A DNA stretch of 64,000 nt, taken from NCBI GenBank assembly GCA_002695005.1, contig NZNT01000019.1, positions 62,001 through 126,000 on the forward strand, written 5' to 3'. The position numbers and the translations under genes were made by a program. Of the stretch, positions 33,514-41,788 are shown one piece after another. Each line of letters begins with the position of its first letter. Position 1 is the first letter of the stretch. This DNA is from Maritimibacter sp. Lineage in GTDB: Bacteria; Pseudomonadota; Alphaproteobacteria; Rhodobacterales; Rhodobacteraceae. The notes under the pieces are model-generated. The model was given only the letters and a program-made list of their open reading frames with translations, did not search any database and was not told the origin of the DNA.

Positions 33514-35325
33514 CTAGGTGACCGATGTTCTTAGTCGTCGTTCAGCTTCTTGCTGCGCCTTGGCGAGCGCGTCTTTCGGGCTCACGAGGCCGCGCAACAT
33601 GTCGTGCAGCTCGTTTCCGCAGGTCGCGATGATGTCGGAGATCTGCGGTATGGGCGGGCGCGGCCAGAACTGGAGTTCGTCGCGCCACGACATCTCGTCC
33701 ACCAGTTCGAAAATCTCCGACAGGCGGCGCACTTCTGGGTCCGCGCCGACCGAGTATCGCGGTGCGGTTCGGCTGCCCTCCTGCGCGTAGAGTTTCTGCG
33801 CGGCGGGGGAGGTGAAAGCGACCAGCGCTTCGACCGCGTCCGACAGGCGTTCCTCGGCGATGTTGGCCGGAATGCAGAGCGCATAGCCGCCGACAGGGGC
33901 GATCGGCACCCCCTCGGGGCCGTGCGGGTGGGGCAAGTAGCCGGTGTTGCCGTTGGCCGCGCAGGTCGCGTCCAGTTCGAAATACGGTGCCAGAAGGGTG
34001 TAGCCATAGGCCATCGCGACCGTGCCGTTGGCAAAGGGCCGGACCCGTTCGTACCACGACATCGAAAGGATATCGGGCGGCGAATACTGCATCAGTTCCA
34101 GCAGATACTCGGCCGCAGCGAGCGCGCGGTCGCTGTCGAACATCGGGCGGAAGTCGCGCCCTGCGAGGTGGTCGGCATCGTAGCCCCCGGCGATCCGGGG
34201 CAGGTCGATGATCGGCTGGCCGAAATCGGCGCAGGTCATGATGAAGGTGTGGCCAAGGGCCGTACCGCGCGCGCCGTTCCATGCGACGCCGTAGCGCCCG
34301 GACTGTGGATTGTGGAAGTGGCGCGCCGCGTCGATGACGTCCTGCGTTGTGCGCGGCGGTTCGAACCCGGCCTCGGCGAACCAGTCCTTGCGGTAGAACA
34401 TGAGCTCCGGGGTGGTCTGGCTCGGCACGCCGTAGGGAACCCCGTCCCAATGGGTCGCTTTCCAGCCCGCGGTGTGAAAGTCGCTGGGCTCCAGCCGGTC
34501 GAGGTCCATGATGTCGGGCAGGGCGCGTATCACGCCCTTTTCCACGAATTCACCCAACCACGGCAGATCGACGGCAATCAGGTCATAGCGGCTCTTGTTG
34601 CGGCTCGCGTTTCGCAATGCTTCTTCGCGCAGGCGGTCGATCGAGAAGGCACGCTGATTGATGTCGGTGCCGACGATCTGTTCAAATTGCCGCTTCAGGT
34701 TCTCCATGACCATGAAAGTCGGGTCGCCATGCACGAGGATGCGCAGACCGCCCGGCAGCTTGAGCGCCTGAGTTAGGGCGCGGGGCGGAGGGATCATGGC
34801 CTGGCCGGACTGGTACGAACCGCCGAAGTAATAGTCGCGGGCCGCGTCAGTCCGCTGGGTTCCGCCATAGGCCCCCTGCGCGACTCGGTCGACGCGTTCG
34901 GCCAACTGGTTGAACACCTGAAAGAGCTTGGCGCTCGGGTGGAGCGACATGGTCTTGCCGGACTTCGTGCGCGGACGTTGTTCGATGAACCCGGCTTCGG
35001 TCAGCTCGGCCAGCTTGCGGGTGCCGGTGGCATAGGGAACGCCGGAGGCGGCCACCATCGCGGATGGCGAAACGACGCGCCCCTCGAAATGGCTGTCGAG
35101 CAAATGCAGGATCATGTTGAGATGTGGGTTCGGCGTGCTCGGGTCGAGGCCGGTGTCGATTTCGCCCAGGATTTCCTGAAGAAAGCTCACCACCTGCAGG
35201 ACTTCCGGATGGCTGGCCGGTGACGCCACCGGAGCGCCTTTCCCAGAATGGATATTTTTTGCAGGTTCGTGGTGCATTTCGCTCATGGTTGCCGGGTTGC
35301 CAGGGGGTCGACGCGAGTCGCTCAT
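33514..35325 (-). CDS. Winged-helix/type-1 solute-binding domain fusion regulator
   Basis: The product has 603 residues. Residues 1-45 are low-complexity and hydrophilic. About 68-135 form a winged helix (LNMILHLLDSHFEGRVVSPS, then GTRKLAELTEAGFIEQRPRT, with a wing ending SLHPSAKL). Residues about 195-600 form a complete MalE-like type-1 solute-binding domain (LRILVHGDPTFMVMENLKRQ, PYGVPSQTTPELMFYRKDWF, GTVAMAYGYTLL). There is no signal peptide or membrane segment, so the binding domain faces the cytosol. It looks like a one-component ligand sensor. It starts the leftward run and faces the ABC importer across palindromic sites. The importer's own binding protein is of another (RbsB) fold. Confidence 0.85.
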   Translation of the reverse strand: MSDSRRPPGNPATMSEMHHEPAKNIHSGKGAPVASPASHPEVLQVVSFLQEILGEIDTGLDPSTPNPHLNMILHLLDSHFEGRVVSPSAMVAASGVPYATGTRKLAELTEAGFIEQRPRTKSGKTMSLHPSAKLFQVFNQLAERVDRVAQGAYGGTQRTDAARDYYFGGSYQSGQAMIPPPRALTQALKLPGGLRILVHGDPTFMVMENLKRQFEQIVGTDINQRAFSIDRLREEALRNASRNKSRYDLIAVDLPWLGEFVEKGVIRALPDIMDLDRLEPSDFHTAGWKATHWDGVPYGVPSQTTPELMFYRKDWFAEAGFEPPRTTQDVIDAARHFHNPQSGRYGVAWNGARGTALGHTFIMTCADFGQPIIDLPRIAGGYDADHLAGRDFRPMFDSDRALAAAEYLLELMQYSPPDILSMSWYERVRPFANGTVAMAYGYTLLAPYFELDATCAANGNTGYLPHPHGPEGVPIAPVGGYALCIPANIAEERLSDAVEALVAFTSPAAQKLYAQEGSRTAPRYSVGADPEVRRLSEIFELVDEMSWRDELQFWPRPPIPQISDIIATCGNELHDMLRGLVSPKDALAKAQQEAERRLRTSVT

Positions 35326-35376
35326 GTCCGTGCCTTCCAAAGTGTCCAGTTTGATAAGGTGCAAATACGCAGAATG

Positions 35377-35413
35377 TATCCGAAACGGATAGTATATTAT
35401 CCATAATGGATAA
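35377..35413. promoter_or_regulatory. Two matching palindromic operators in the divergent promoter
   Basis: TATCCG-AAA-CGGATA (35377-35391) and TTATCCA-TAA-TGGATAA (35397-35413) are perfect palindromes sharing the core TATCC-N5-GGATA. Their centres are 21 bp apart, two helical turns, so two dimers could bind one face of the DNA. The sites lie 52 bp upstream of the fusion regulator start and 125 bp upstream of the binding-protein start. The AT-rich region between them, read on the minus strand, includes TATACT, a plausible -10. The remainder of the gap 35326-35537 holds no gene. Confidence 0.75.
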
Positions 35414-35537
35414 AATAGGGCCATCCGCCGGGGCCGAGAATCGCGCTGGATAGTCACAGATTGCAACGAGGCCGAATGGGTCCGGGCTGGGAGGACAGCC
35501 GCAATCATGACAACGTAACTTTGGGAGGACGACTTAG

Positions 35538-36500
35538 ATGAAGATTTCCACCAAGCTCGCGCTGGCTGCCACCACGGCCATGTTCGGCACAGCAGCCTTT
35601 GGCGAGGCGCACTCGACCTACACGATCGGCATCACGCAGAACAACGTGGGCGTCGACAGCTACCAGACCACATACGAACAAGCGTTCATCGCCGCAGCTG
35701 AGGCCAACGACAACGTCGATGTTGTCGTGCTCGACGCCGGCGGCGATGTCGCCCGTCAGATCGCTCAGATGGAAGACCTGATCCAACAGGAAGTGGATGC
35801 GATCATCATTTGGCCGACGAACGGCGAAGCGGTCATCCCGGCGGTGCGTAAGGCTTCACAGGCCGAAATTCCGGTGATCGTGACCAACTCCAACATCGCC
35901 GAGCAGGGCTTCGACTTCGTGGCGTCCTTCTCCGGCCCGGACAACATCACGCAGGGTTCGCGCTCGGCAGAGATCATGTGCGACCGGTTCAAGGATCTCG
36001 GGATCGAGTCCGAAGCACAAGTCGTGCAAATCTCGGGCCAGCCCGGCTACACAACCGCCATCGAACGCGCCCAGGGCTTCGAAGAGCGGCTGCCGGAAGT
36101 CTGCCCGGACGTCACGCTGGTCGAAACCCAGCCCGGCGACTGGAACCGCGAGAAATCGCAGCAGGTGATGGAGGCCTTCCTCGTCAAATACGACGATATC
36201 GACGGTGTCTATTCCGGTGACGACAACATGGGCGTCGGCGCGCTGAACGCGGCTCTTGCCGCCGGTCGTGCCGAAGGTATCACCTTCGTCGGCGCCACCA
36301 ACTTCGCGGTGGGCTACGAGGCGATGGGCCGTGGCGAATACTGGGGCTCGATCTACCAGTCCCCGGTCGATGACGCGGAAGCCGCGCTTCAGACCGCGAT
36401 CGACGTGCTCGACGGTGAGGACGTTCCGTTCCTCAACTACTTCGACACGCCGAAGATCACCCAGGACAATATGGACGAGTTCACCAAGCCCGTCTTCTGA
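35538..36500 (+). CDS. RbsB-type sugar ABC transporter substrate-binding protein
   Basis: The 320-residue periplasmic protein has a signal peptide (MKISTKLALAATTAMFG, cut near residue 22). It has the type I periplasmic-binding fold of the ribose/galactose/autoinducer-2 group: YTIGITQNNVGVDSYQTTYE, VVLDAGGDVARQIAQMEDLI, VDAIIIWPTNGEAVIP and GVYSGDDNMGVGALNA. GGGAGG precedes the ATG by nine bases. It is first in a seven-gene rightward run and is followed by a strong hairpin. The ligand cannot be read from the sequence; the CUT2 family imports monosaccharides and polyols. Confidence 0.9.
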   Translation: MKISTKLALAATTAMFGTAAFGEAHSTYTIGITQNNVGVDSYQTTYEQAFIAAAEANDNVDVVVLDAGGDVARQIAQMEDLIQQEVDAIIIWPTNGEAVIPAVRKASQAEIPVIVTNSNIAEQGFDFVASFSGPDNITQGSRSAEIMCDRFKDLGIESEAQVVQISGQPGYTTAIERAQGFEERLPEVCPDVTLVETQPGDWNREKSQQVMEAFLVKYDDIDGVYSGDDNMGVGALNAALAAGRAEGITFVGATNFAVGYEAMGRGEYWGSIYQSPVDDAEAALQTAIDVLDGEDVPFLNYFDTPKITQDNMDEFTKPVF

Positions 36501-36509
36501 TCTCCTCCC

Positions 36510-36542
36510 GGATGCGCGGGGCCTTCCGGGCTTCGCGCATCC
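36510..36542 (+). terminator. Attenuator-type hairpin after the binding-protein gene
   Basis: A 9-bp perfect outer stem, GGATGCGCG (36510-36518) and CGCGCATCC (36534-36542), continues inward with two G-U pairs and three GC pairs. It is followed within 6 bases by TTTGTTTTT. Placed after the first gene of the run, it probably raises binding-protein mRNA over the downstream genes by partial termination or 3' protection. Confidence 0.65.
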
Positions 36543-36584
36543 AACTTTGTTTTTACTTCGTAACGTATCGGGAAGGGGGCGGAC

Positions 36585-37397
36585 ATGGCTCGTGTCGCTG
36601 GACGGTCCTGCATTGTCACCGGCGCAGCCCAGGGAATCGGGCGCGCCATCGGGGAAGCGCTGCTCGACGAGGGTGCCAACGTGTGTTTCGCCGATATCAA
36701 CGGGGCCAAGGCCGGCGAGGTCGCCGATGCCAACGCCGAACGCGCAGCAACGGCAGGGGCCAGGGTGACCCACGCGGCGGTCGACGTCACGCAGCGCGAC
36801 CAGGTGCGCGCCATGATTGCCCATACCGTCGAGCGGTTCGGCCGCCTCGACGTCAAGTTCAACAATGCGGGCGTGAACAAGCCGATGAACTTTCTCGACG
36901 TGACCGAAGACAACTGGAATTTCGTGATGGGCGTCAACGGCTTGGGCTGCATGATCGGTATGCAGGAAGCTGCGCGCCAAATGATCGAACAAGGCCCGGA
37001 CGGGTCCGGCATGGCCGGGAAGATCATCAACACCGCCTCGATCGCAAGCCGGCAGGGTTTCGACAACGTCGCCCCCTACTGCGCGAGCAAATGGGCGGTC
37101 GTATCGCTTACACAATCCGGCGCGCGCGACCTCGCCAAGCACGGGATCACCGTGACGGGCTTTGCGCCGGGCGTCGTCGCCACCGAGATGTGGGAGCAGG
37201 TCGACCAGGACCTGATGAACATCGGGGCGGCCGACCGACCCGGGCAGGCAATGGAAGAGTTTTCCGCGGAAATCCTCAAGGGACGTGTCGCGACACCGGC
37301 GGACGTGACCGGGACGACCTCGTTCCTTGCGGCGCGCGACAGCGACTACATGACAGGACAGATCGTAATGATCGACGGAGGCATGACACTGGTGTGA
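36585..37397 (+). CDS. SDR-family oxidoreductase B of the divergent locus
   Basis: The 270-residue short-chain dehydrogenase has IVTGAAQGIGRAIGEALL, FNNAGVNKP, ASIASRQG with the catalytic Ser, and PYCASKWA with Tyr and Lys. The C-terminus reads DYMTGQIVMIDGGMTLV. It is paralogous to SDR A (32694-33503), most strongly around NKPxxFxDxxEDNW and in the WEQxDxDLxxIG block. Two related dehydrogenases on opposite strands suggest successive oxidation of two hydroxyls or a forward/reverse epimerising pair (inference). It begins 85 bp after the binding protein, past the hairpin. Confidence 0.9.
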   Translation: MARVAGRSCIVTGAAQGIGRAIGEALLDEGANVCFADINGAKAGEVADANAERAATAGARVTHAAVDVTQRDQVRAMIAHTVERFGRLDVKFNNAGVNKPMNFLDVTEDNWNFVMGVNGLGCMIGMQEAARQMIEQGPDGSGMAGKIINTASIASRQGFDNVAPYCASKWAVVSLTQSGARDLAKHGITVTGFAPGVVATEMWEQVDQDLMNIGAADRPGQAMEEFSAEILKGRVATPADVTGTTSFLAARDSDYMTGQIVMIDGGMTLV

Positions 37398-37421
37398 CGT
37401 GCCGGCCATAGGGAGGGAAAC

Positions 37422-38396
37422 ATGGCTGAATTGACGAGGAAGGGACTGGGAGGGTTCCTTGCGCGACAGGGCATTCTTGTCGCTTTTGCGGTCTTCATGA
37501 TCGCCTTCGCGGTGGCCAATCCGCGGTTCATCGACATCGACAACGTGTTCGGCGTGATCCGGTCGTCAGCCATTCTGGGCGTCATGGCGCTGGGCGTCAC
37601 TTTCGTGGTGATCGGCGGTAACCTCGACCTGTCAGTCGGGTCGATGATGTCGTTCTCGACCATCGTCGTGCTCGACCTGCACGACAAGATCGGGCCGACG
37701 CTCGCCATTCCTTCGATGTTCTTGATGACGATGGCGCTGGGCGCGTTCATCGGCATCCTCGTGGGCTATCTCAAACTCAACTCGCTGATCGTCACGCTGG
37801 GGATGCTCTCGGCGATCCACGGCCTGACGCTGACCTATTCCGGCGGCAAGAACATGGACATCGCCGACAAGGAGGGCACCTGGTTCGCGGTGTTCGGTCA
37901 GGGCGGTATCGCGGGTGTTCCCATGCCGATCCTAATGTTCGCGGCTCTCGCGATCATCCTCAGCATCATCCTGTCGCGCACCCCGTTTGGGCGCAAAGTC
38001 TATGCGGTCGGCGGCAATGGCGTAGCGGCCACGTTCTCGGGCATCCCGCGCGCACGGGTTGTGTTCATGACCTACCTGATGTCGTCCTTTTGCGTGGCCA
38101 CCGCCGGGTTGATCCAGGCGAGCCGTTCGATGGGCAGCCAGAACACGGTCGGGCAGGGTATGGAACTTGAAGTGCTGGCCGCCGTCATCCTTGGCGGCGC
38201 GTCGCTTCTGGGTGGGGCCGGCACGATCTTCAAGACCGTGATCGGCGTGCTGATCCTGGGGTTCATCCAGAACGGCCTGCTGCTGCTCGGTCTCGCCTTT
38301 TACGCACAATACGTCGTGACGTGGATCATCATCATTCTCGCGGTCTGGCTGGACATCGCAGCCAAGCGGGGCGGCCTGTGGTCGCGGATTGCCTGA
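37422..38396 (+). CDS. CUT2-type ABC transporter permease 1
   Basis: The 324-residue inner-membrane protein has about eight to ten helices of the RbsC/BPD_transp_2 type. Recognisable blocks are GVTFVVIGGNLDLSVGSMMS, FIGILVGYLKLNSLIVTLGM and VLAAVILGGASLLGGAGTIF, the coupling region before the last helices. GGGAGGG precedes the ATG at 37422. It is the first of two adjacent permease genes, so the channel is probably a heterodimer rather than an RbsC homodimer. Confidence 0.93.
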   Translation: MAELTRKGLGGFLARQGILVAFAVFMIAFAVANPRFIDIDNVFGVIRSSAILGVMALGVTFVVIGGNLDLSVGSMMSFSTIVVLDLHDKIGPTLAIPSMFLMTMALGAFIGILVGYLKLNSLIVTLGMLSAIHGLTLTYSGGKNMDIADKEGTWFAVFGQGGIAGVPMPILMFAALAIILSIILSRTPFGRKVYAVGGNGVAATFSGIPRARVVFMTYLMSSFCVATAGLIQASRSMGSQNTVGQGMELEVLAAVILGGASLLGGAGTIFKTVIGVLILGFIQNGLLLLGLAFYAQYVVTWIIIILAVWLDIAAKRGGLWSRIA

Positions 38397-38407
38397 GGAG
38401 AGCGACG

Positions 38408-39409
38408 ATGAACAACACGACCCGTGCCAACCTCATCAAGCAGGGCGCCATCTGGGCCTTTATCGTGGTGGAGCTGGCGTTCTTCTCCATCGCGGGCGAA
38501 TTCCTGTCGGTCACGGACTCGGCCTTCATGGATTTCGACAACATGCTGCTTTTGCTCAAGCAGTCGGCCCCCATCGGGATCATCGCGCTGGGCATGACGA
38601 TCATCATGATCAACGGCAACATCGACCTGAGTGTCGGCGCGACCTTCGCCTTGGCGGCGATCGTGTTGCTGGACAGCATGACCTGGCCGTTCATGCAGGC
38701 GCTGGGCAACTGGGCCATTCCGCTGGCCTGGCTCTTCGCACTCGCGACCGGCGTGATCCTCGGCGCGATCAACGGCCTCATTGTGTGGAAGACGGGTGTC
38801 GATGCCTTCATCGTCACGCTGGGGTCGATGCTGGGCTACCGCGGCCTTGTCTTCATGTACAACGGCGAGCAGCCGACGAGCCATCTCAACTGGACGTTGG
38901 TGGACTTTGCCGAGGCGCAATTTCTCGGCCTGCACACGGCGACATGGTTCCTTTTGGGCGCGGGTCTGCTGTTGTGGCTCCTCATGACCCGCACGGTGCA
39001 TGGGCGTAACGCCTACGCCATCGGGAACAACAGGGATGCGGCGGTGAACGCAGGCATCCGGGTGGGGCCGCATTTCCTGTGGAACTTCATGCTGATCGGC
39101 TTCCTCGCCGCATTGTCCGCAGTCGTCTTCTACTCGGAAAGCGGCTCGGTGAACCCGAATGATGGCATGCTGTACGAGCTCTGGGCGATCACCGCGGTGG
39201 TGCTGGGCGGCACGAAGCTTTCCGGTGGCTATGGCTCGATCATCTCGACGCTGGGCGGGGTCATCGCGATCCAGCTTTTGCGCAAGGGGCTGGGCCATAT
39301 CGGAGCGGATACCGAGACGGTGAACCTTGTCATCGGTCTGATCCTGATCGCCGTCCTGTTTCTTGACCGGCAGTTGAACCGCAAGGGCAAAGAGGAGCTT
39401 CGCACATGA
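38408..39409 (+). CDS. CUT2-type ABC transporter permease 2
   Basis: The 333-residue permease is paralogous to permease 1: GMTIIMINGNIDLSVGATFA, LGAINGLIVWKTGVDAFIVT and AVVLGGTKLSGGYGSIISTL. GAGGAG precedes the ATG at 38408, which is 12 bp after the stop of permease 1. An in-frame extension upstream overlaps permease 1 and is not conserved. Its TGA overlaps the ATG of the ATPase gene (ATGA), so translation is coupled. Confidence 0.93.
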   Translation: MNNTTRANLIKQGAIWAFIVVELAFFSIAGEFLSVTDSAFMDFDNMLLLLKQSAPIGIIALGMTIIMINGNIDLSVGATFALAAIVLLDSMTWPFMQALGNWAIPLAWLFALATGVILGAINGLIVWKTGVDAFIVTLGSMLGYRGLVFMYNGEQPTSHLNWTLVDFAEAQFLGLHTATWFLLGAGLLLWLLMTRTVHGRNAYAIGNNRDAAVNAGIRVGPHFLWNFMLIGFLAALSAVVFYSESGSVNPNDGMLYELWAITAVVLGGTKLSGGYGSIISTLGGVIAIQLLRKGLGHIGADTETVNLVIGLILIAVLFLDRQLNRKGKEELRT

Positions 39410-40917
39410 CCGATCAGACACCGGCCCTGCGCCTTGAAGGTATCGTCAAGACATTCCCCGGCGTGCGCGCGCTGGACGGCGTGTCCTTTACGGTCATGCC
39501 CGGAGAGGTCCACGCACTTATGGGCGAGAACGGTGCAGGCAAATCCACCCTCATGAAGGTGCTGGGCGGCATCCTCGCCCCGAACGAGGGCCAGATTTTC
39601 ATCGAGGAACAGCCGACCATCATGTCCTCGCCGATGAATGCAAAGGCCAAGGGCGTGGTGTTCATTCACCAGGAACTCAGCCTCGCCGACGAACTCTCGG
39701 TGGCCGAGAACATCTGGCTCGGAGAACTGCCGAAGAAGAGCTTCGGGCGCGTCGATTGGACCAAGCTTTATGACGAGACTGATGCGATCCTTAAAACCCT
39801 CAATGTCGGCTTCGATGCCCGCAAGCGGGTGGGCGATCTGTCCATCGCGAACCAGCAGATGGTCGAGATTGCCCGGGCGCTCACCGTCGAGCCGCGTGCG
39901 GTGATTTTCGACGAGCCGACCGCCTCGCTCACCGATGCCGAAAAGGTGGTTCTGTTCGAGGTCATCTCGGACCTGCAATCGCGCGGCGTCGGGGTGATCT
40001 ACATCTCGCACCGCATGGAGGAGATCTTCAAGATCACCGACCGGATCAGCGTCCTGCGCGATGGGCAATACCGTGGAACGCTGAACACGGCAGAGACCAA
40101 CGAAGAAGAGGTCACGCATCTCATGATCGGGCGCACGCTGGACCTGTCGCGCAACGCGGTGACGCACGAGATGGGCGAAGTGGCGCTTGAGGTCCGCTCA
40201 TTGAGTTGCGGTGACCTTTTCTCGGACGTGAGCTTCACGGTGCGCCGGGGCGAGGTGGTCGGCTTCTACGGACTTGTGGGCGCGGGGCGCACCGAGATCG
40301 CCGAGACGCTTTTCGGCCTGCGCGAGCCGTCCTCGGGCACGATCCATCTGGGCGGCGAGGAGGTCACGATCAACTCACCGGCAGATGCGATCAAGCGGGG
40401 CATCTCGCTCGTCCCCGAGGACCGCAAGGGGCAGGGACTCATCCTCGGGATGAACTGCCGGGACAATATGACATTGCCGCAGGTCTCGGACCTGACCGCC
40501 GGACCTTTCGTCAGCGACGGGGCCGAGGTGGCGATTTTCGACCAGTACCGTGACAAGCTCGATATCCGCACGCCGGGCTGGCGTCAGACGGTCGGCAATC
40601 TGTCGGGCGGGAACCAACAGAAGATCGTGATCGGCAAGTGGCTTTCGATGCGTCCCGAGGTGCTGATTGTGGACGAACCCACACGCGGGATCGACGTCGG
40701 GTCGAAGTCCGAGATCCACAACCTGATCCGCGAGTTGGCCTCGCAGGGGTACGCGGTGATCGTCATCAGCTCGGAAATGCCCGAGGTGCTCCACGTCTCT
40801 GACCGGATCGTCGCGATGTTCTCGGGCAGGGTGATGCGCGAGTTCACGGCGGAAGAAGTAACTGAGGACAGCCTCATCCAGGCCATTTCCGGGATCGGCG
40901 CGGACAAGGTCGCCTGA
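39406..40917 (+). CDS. Sugar ABC transporter ATPase (two nucleotide-binding domains)
   Basis: The 503-residue RbsA-like protein carries two ABC domains in one chain. The first has Walker A GENGAGKSTLMK, signature SIANQQMVEIARALT and Walker B AVIFDEPTASL. The second has LVGAGRTEIAETLF in place of a canonical Walker A, signature LSGGNQQKIVIGKWL, and Walker B EVLIVDEPTRGIDVG. The degenerate second P-loop is normal for RbsA-type ATPases. It is coupled by ATGA overlap to permease 2. Confidence 0.95.
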   Translation: MTDQTPALRLEGIVKTFPGVRALDGVSFTVMPGEVHALMGENGAGKSTLMKVLGGILAPNEGQIFIEEQPTIMSSPMNAKAKGVVFIHQELSLADELSVAENIWLGELPKKSFGRVDWTKLYDETDAILKTLNVGFDARKRVGDLSIANQQMVEIARALTVEPRAVIFDEPTASLTDAEKVVLFEVISDLQSRGVGVIYISHRMEEIFKITDRISVLRDGQYRGTLNTAETNEEEVTHLMIGRTLDLSRNAVTHEMGEVALEVRSLSCGDLFSDVSFTVRRGEVVGFYGLVGAGRTEIAETLFGLREPSSGTIHLGGEEVTINSPADAIKRGISLVPEDRKGQGLILGMNCRDNMTLPQVSDLTAGPFVSDGAEVAIFDQYRDKLDIRTPGWRQTVGNLSGGNQQKIVIGKWLSMRPEVLIVDEPTRGIDVGSKSEIHNLIRELASQGYAVIVISSEMPEVLHVSDRIVAMFSGRVMREFTAEEVTEDSLIQAISGIGADKVA

Positions 40918-40918
40918 C

Positions 40919-41788
40919 ATGAAAGTCGGGTTCGCGGGGCTCGGGCGGATGGGCGCGCGCATGGCCGCCAATCTTGTCGCCGCGGGCCACGATGTCACCG
41001 TCTGGAACCGGTCTGCCGACAAGGCGCAGGCTTTGGCGGCGGAGACTGGTTGCGTGGTGGCCTCGACGCCCCGGAAAATGGCGGAGGGCTGCGAGGCGGT
41101 CGTCACGATGCTGGCCGATGATTCATCTTCGATGGCCGTGCACATGGGCGAAGACGGGCTGTTCGCGGCTGCCGGTGCCGGGGTCTTCGTGGAGATGGGA
41201 ACCATGTCGCCGGACCATATCGCGGCGCTCGCACGGTCGGCGCCGGAAGGGTGCCGCGTGATAGACGCACCGGTGTCCGGTGCGACACAGGCGGCTGCAC
41301 AGGCAAAACTCCTCATCATGGCTGGCTGCACGGAGGCTGAGGCCGCTCAGGTTCAGCCGCTTTTCGATGCAATGGGCCGGGCGACGATCTTTCTCGGGCA
41401 TACCGGCGGCGGCACGGTGATGAAGCTGGCGGTCAATTCGCTCATCCACGGGATCAATCAGGCCTTGTCCGAGGCCATGACGCTCGCCGAAGCGGCGGGG
41501 ATCGCGCCGGAGGCGGCTTTCGATGTGATCGAGAACAGCGCGGCCGCGGCGCCGATGATCTCCTACCGCCGCCCGCTTTACCTTGATGAAGCGGCCCATG
41601 AGGTGACCTTCACCGTGTCCCTTGCGCGCAAGGACATGGAGATCACGGCGGCGCTCGCCGCCAGCCTGGGCACGCCGATGCGTCAGGGGGCGGTGACGCT
41701 CGACGTTCTGAAGAAAGCGGAGGATGACGGGTATGGCGCGCGGGACATGGCCTCGATCCTTAATTTCACACGAAAGGAGTCGTCATGA
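40919..41788 (+). CDS. 3-hydroxyisobutyrate-dehydrogenase-family oxidoreductase
   Basis: The 289-residue beta-hydroxyacid dehydrogenase has NAD loop VGFAGLGRMGARMAANLVAA, substrate motif VIDAPVSGATQAA (the DxPVSG signature) and the catalytic lysine in GGTVMKLAVNSLIHG. Family members oxidise 3-hydroxyacids such as 3-hydroxyisobutyrate, tartronate semialdehyde or gulonate. It starts one base after the ATPase stop and overlaps the ThuA-like gene by ATGA, so it belongs to the transport operon. It probably handles a hydroxyacid intermediate (inference). Confidence 0.9.
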   Translation: MKVGFAGLGRMGARMAANLVAAGHDVTVWNRSADKAQALAAETGCVVASTPRKMAEGCEAVVTMLADDSSSMAVHMGEDGLFAAAGAGVFVEMGTMSPDHIAALARSAPEGCRVIDAPVSGATQAAAQAKLLIMAGCTEAEAAQVQPLFDAMGRATIFLGHTGGGTVMKLAVNSLIHGINQALSEAMTLAEAAGIAPEAAFDVIENSAAAAPMISYRRPLYLDEAAHEVTFTVSLARKDMEITAALAASLGTPMRQGAVTLDVLKKAEDDGYGARDMASILNFTRKESS

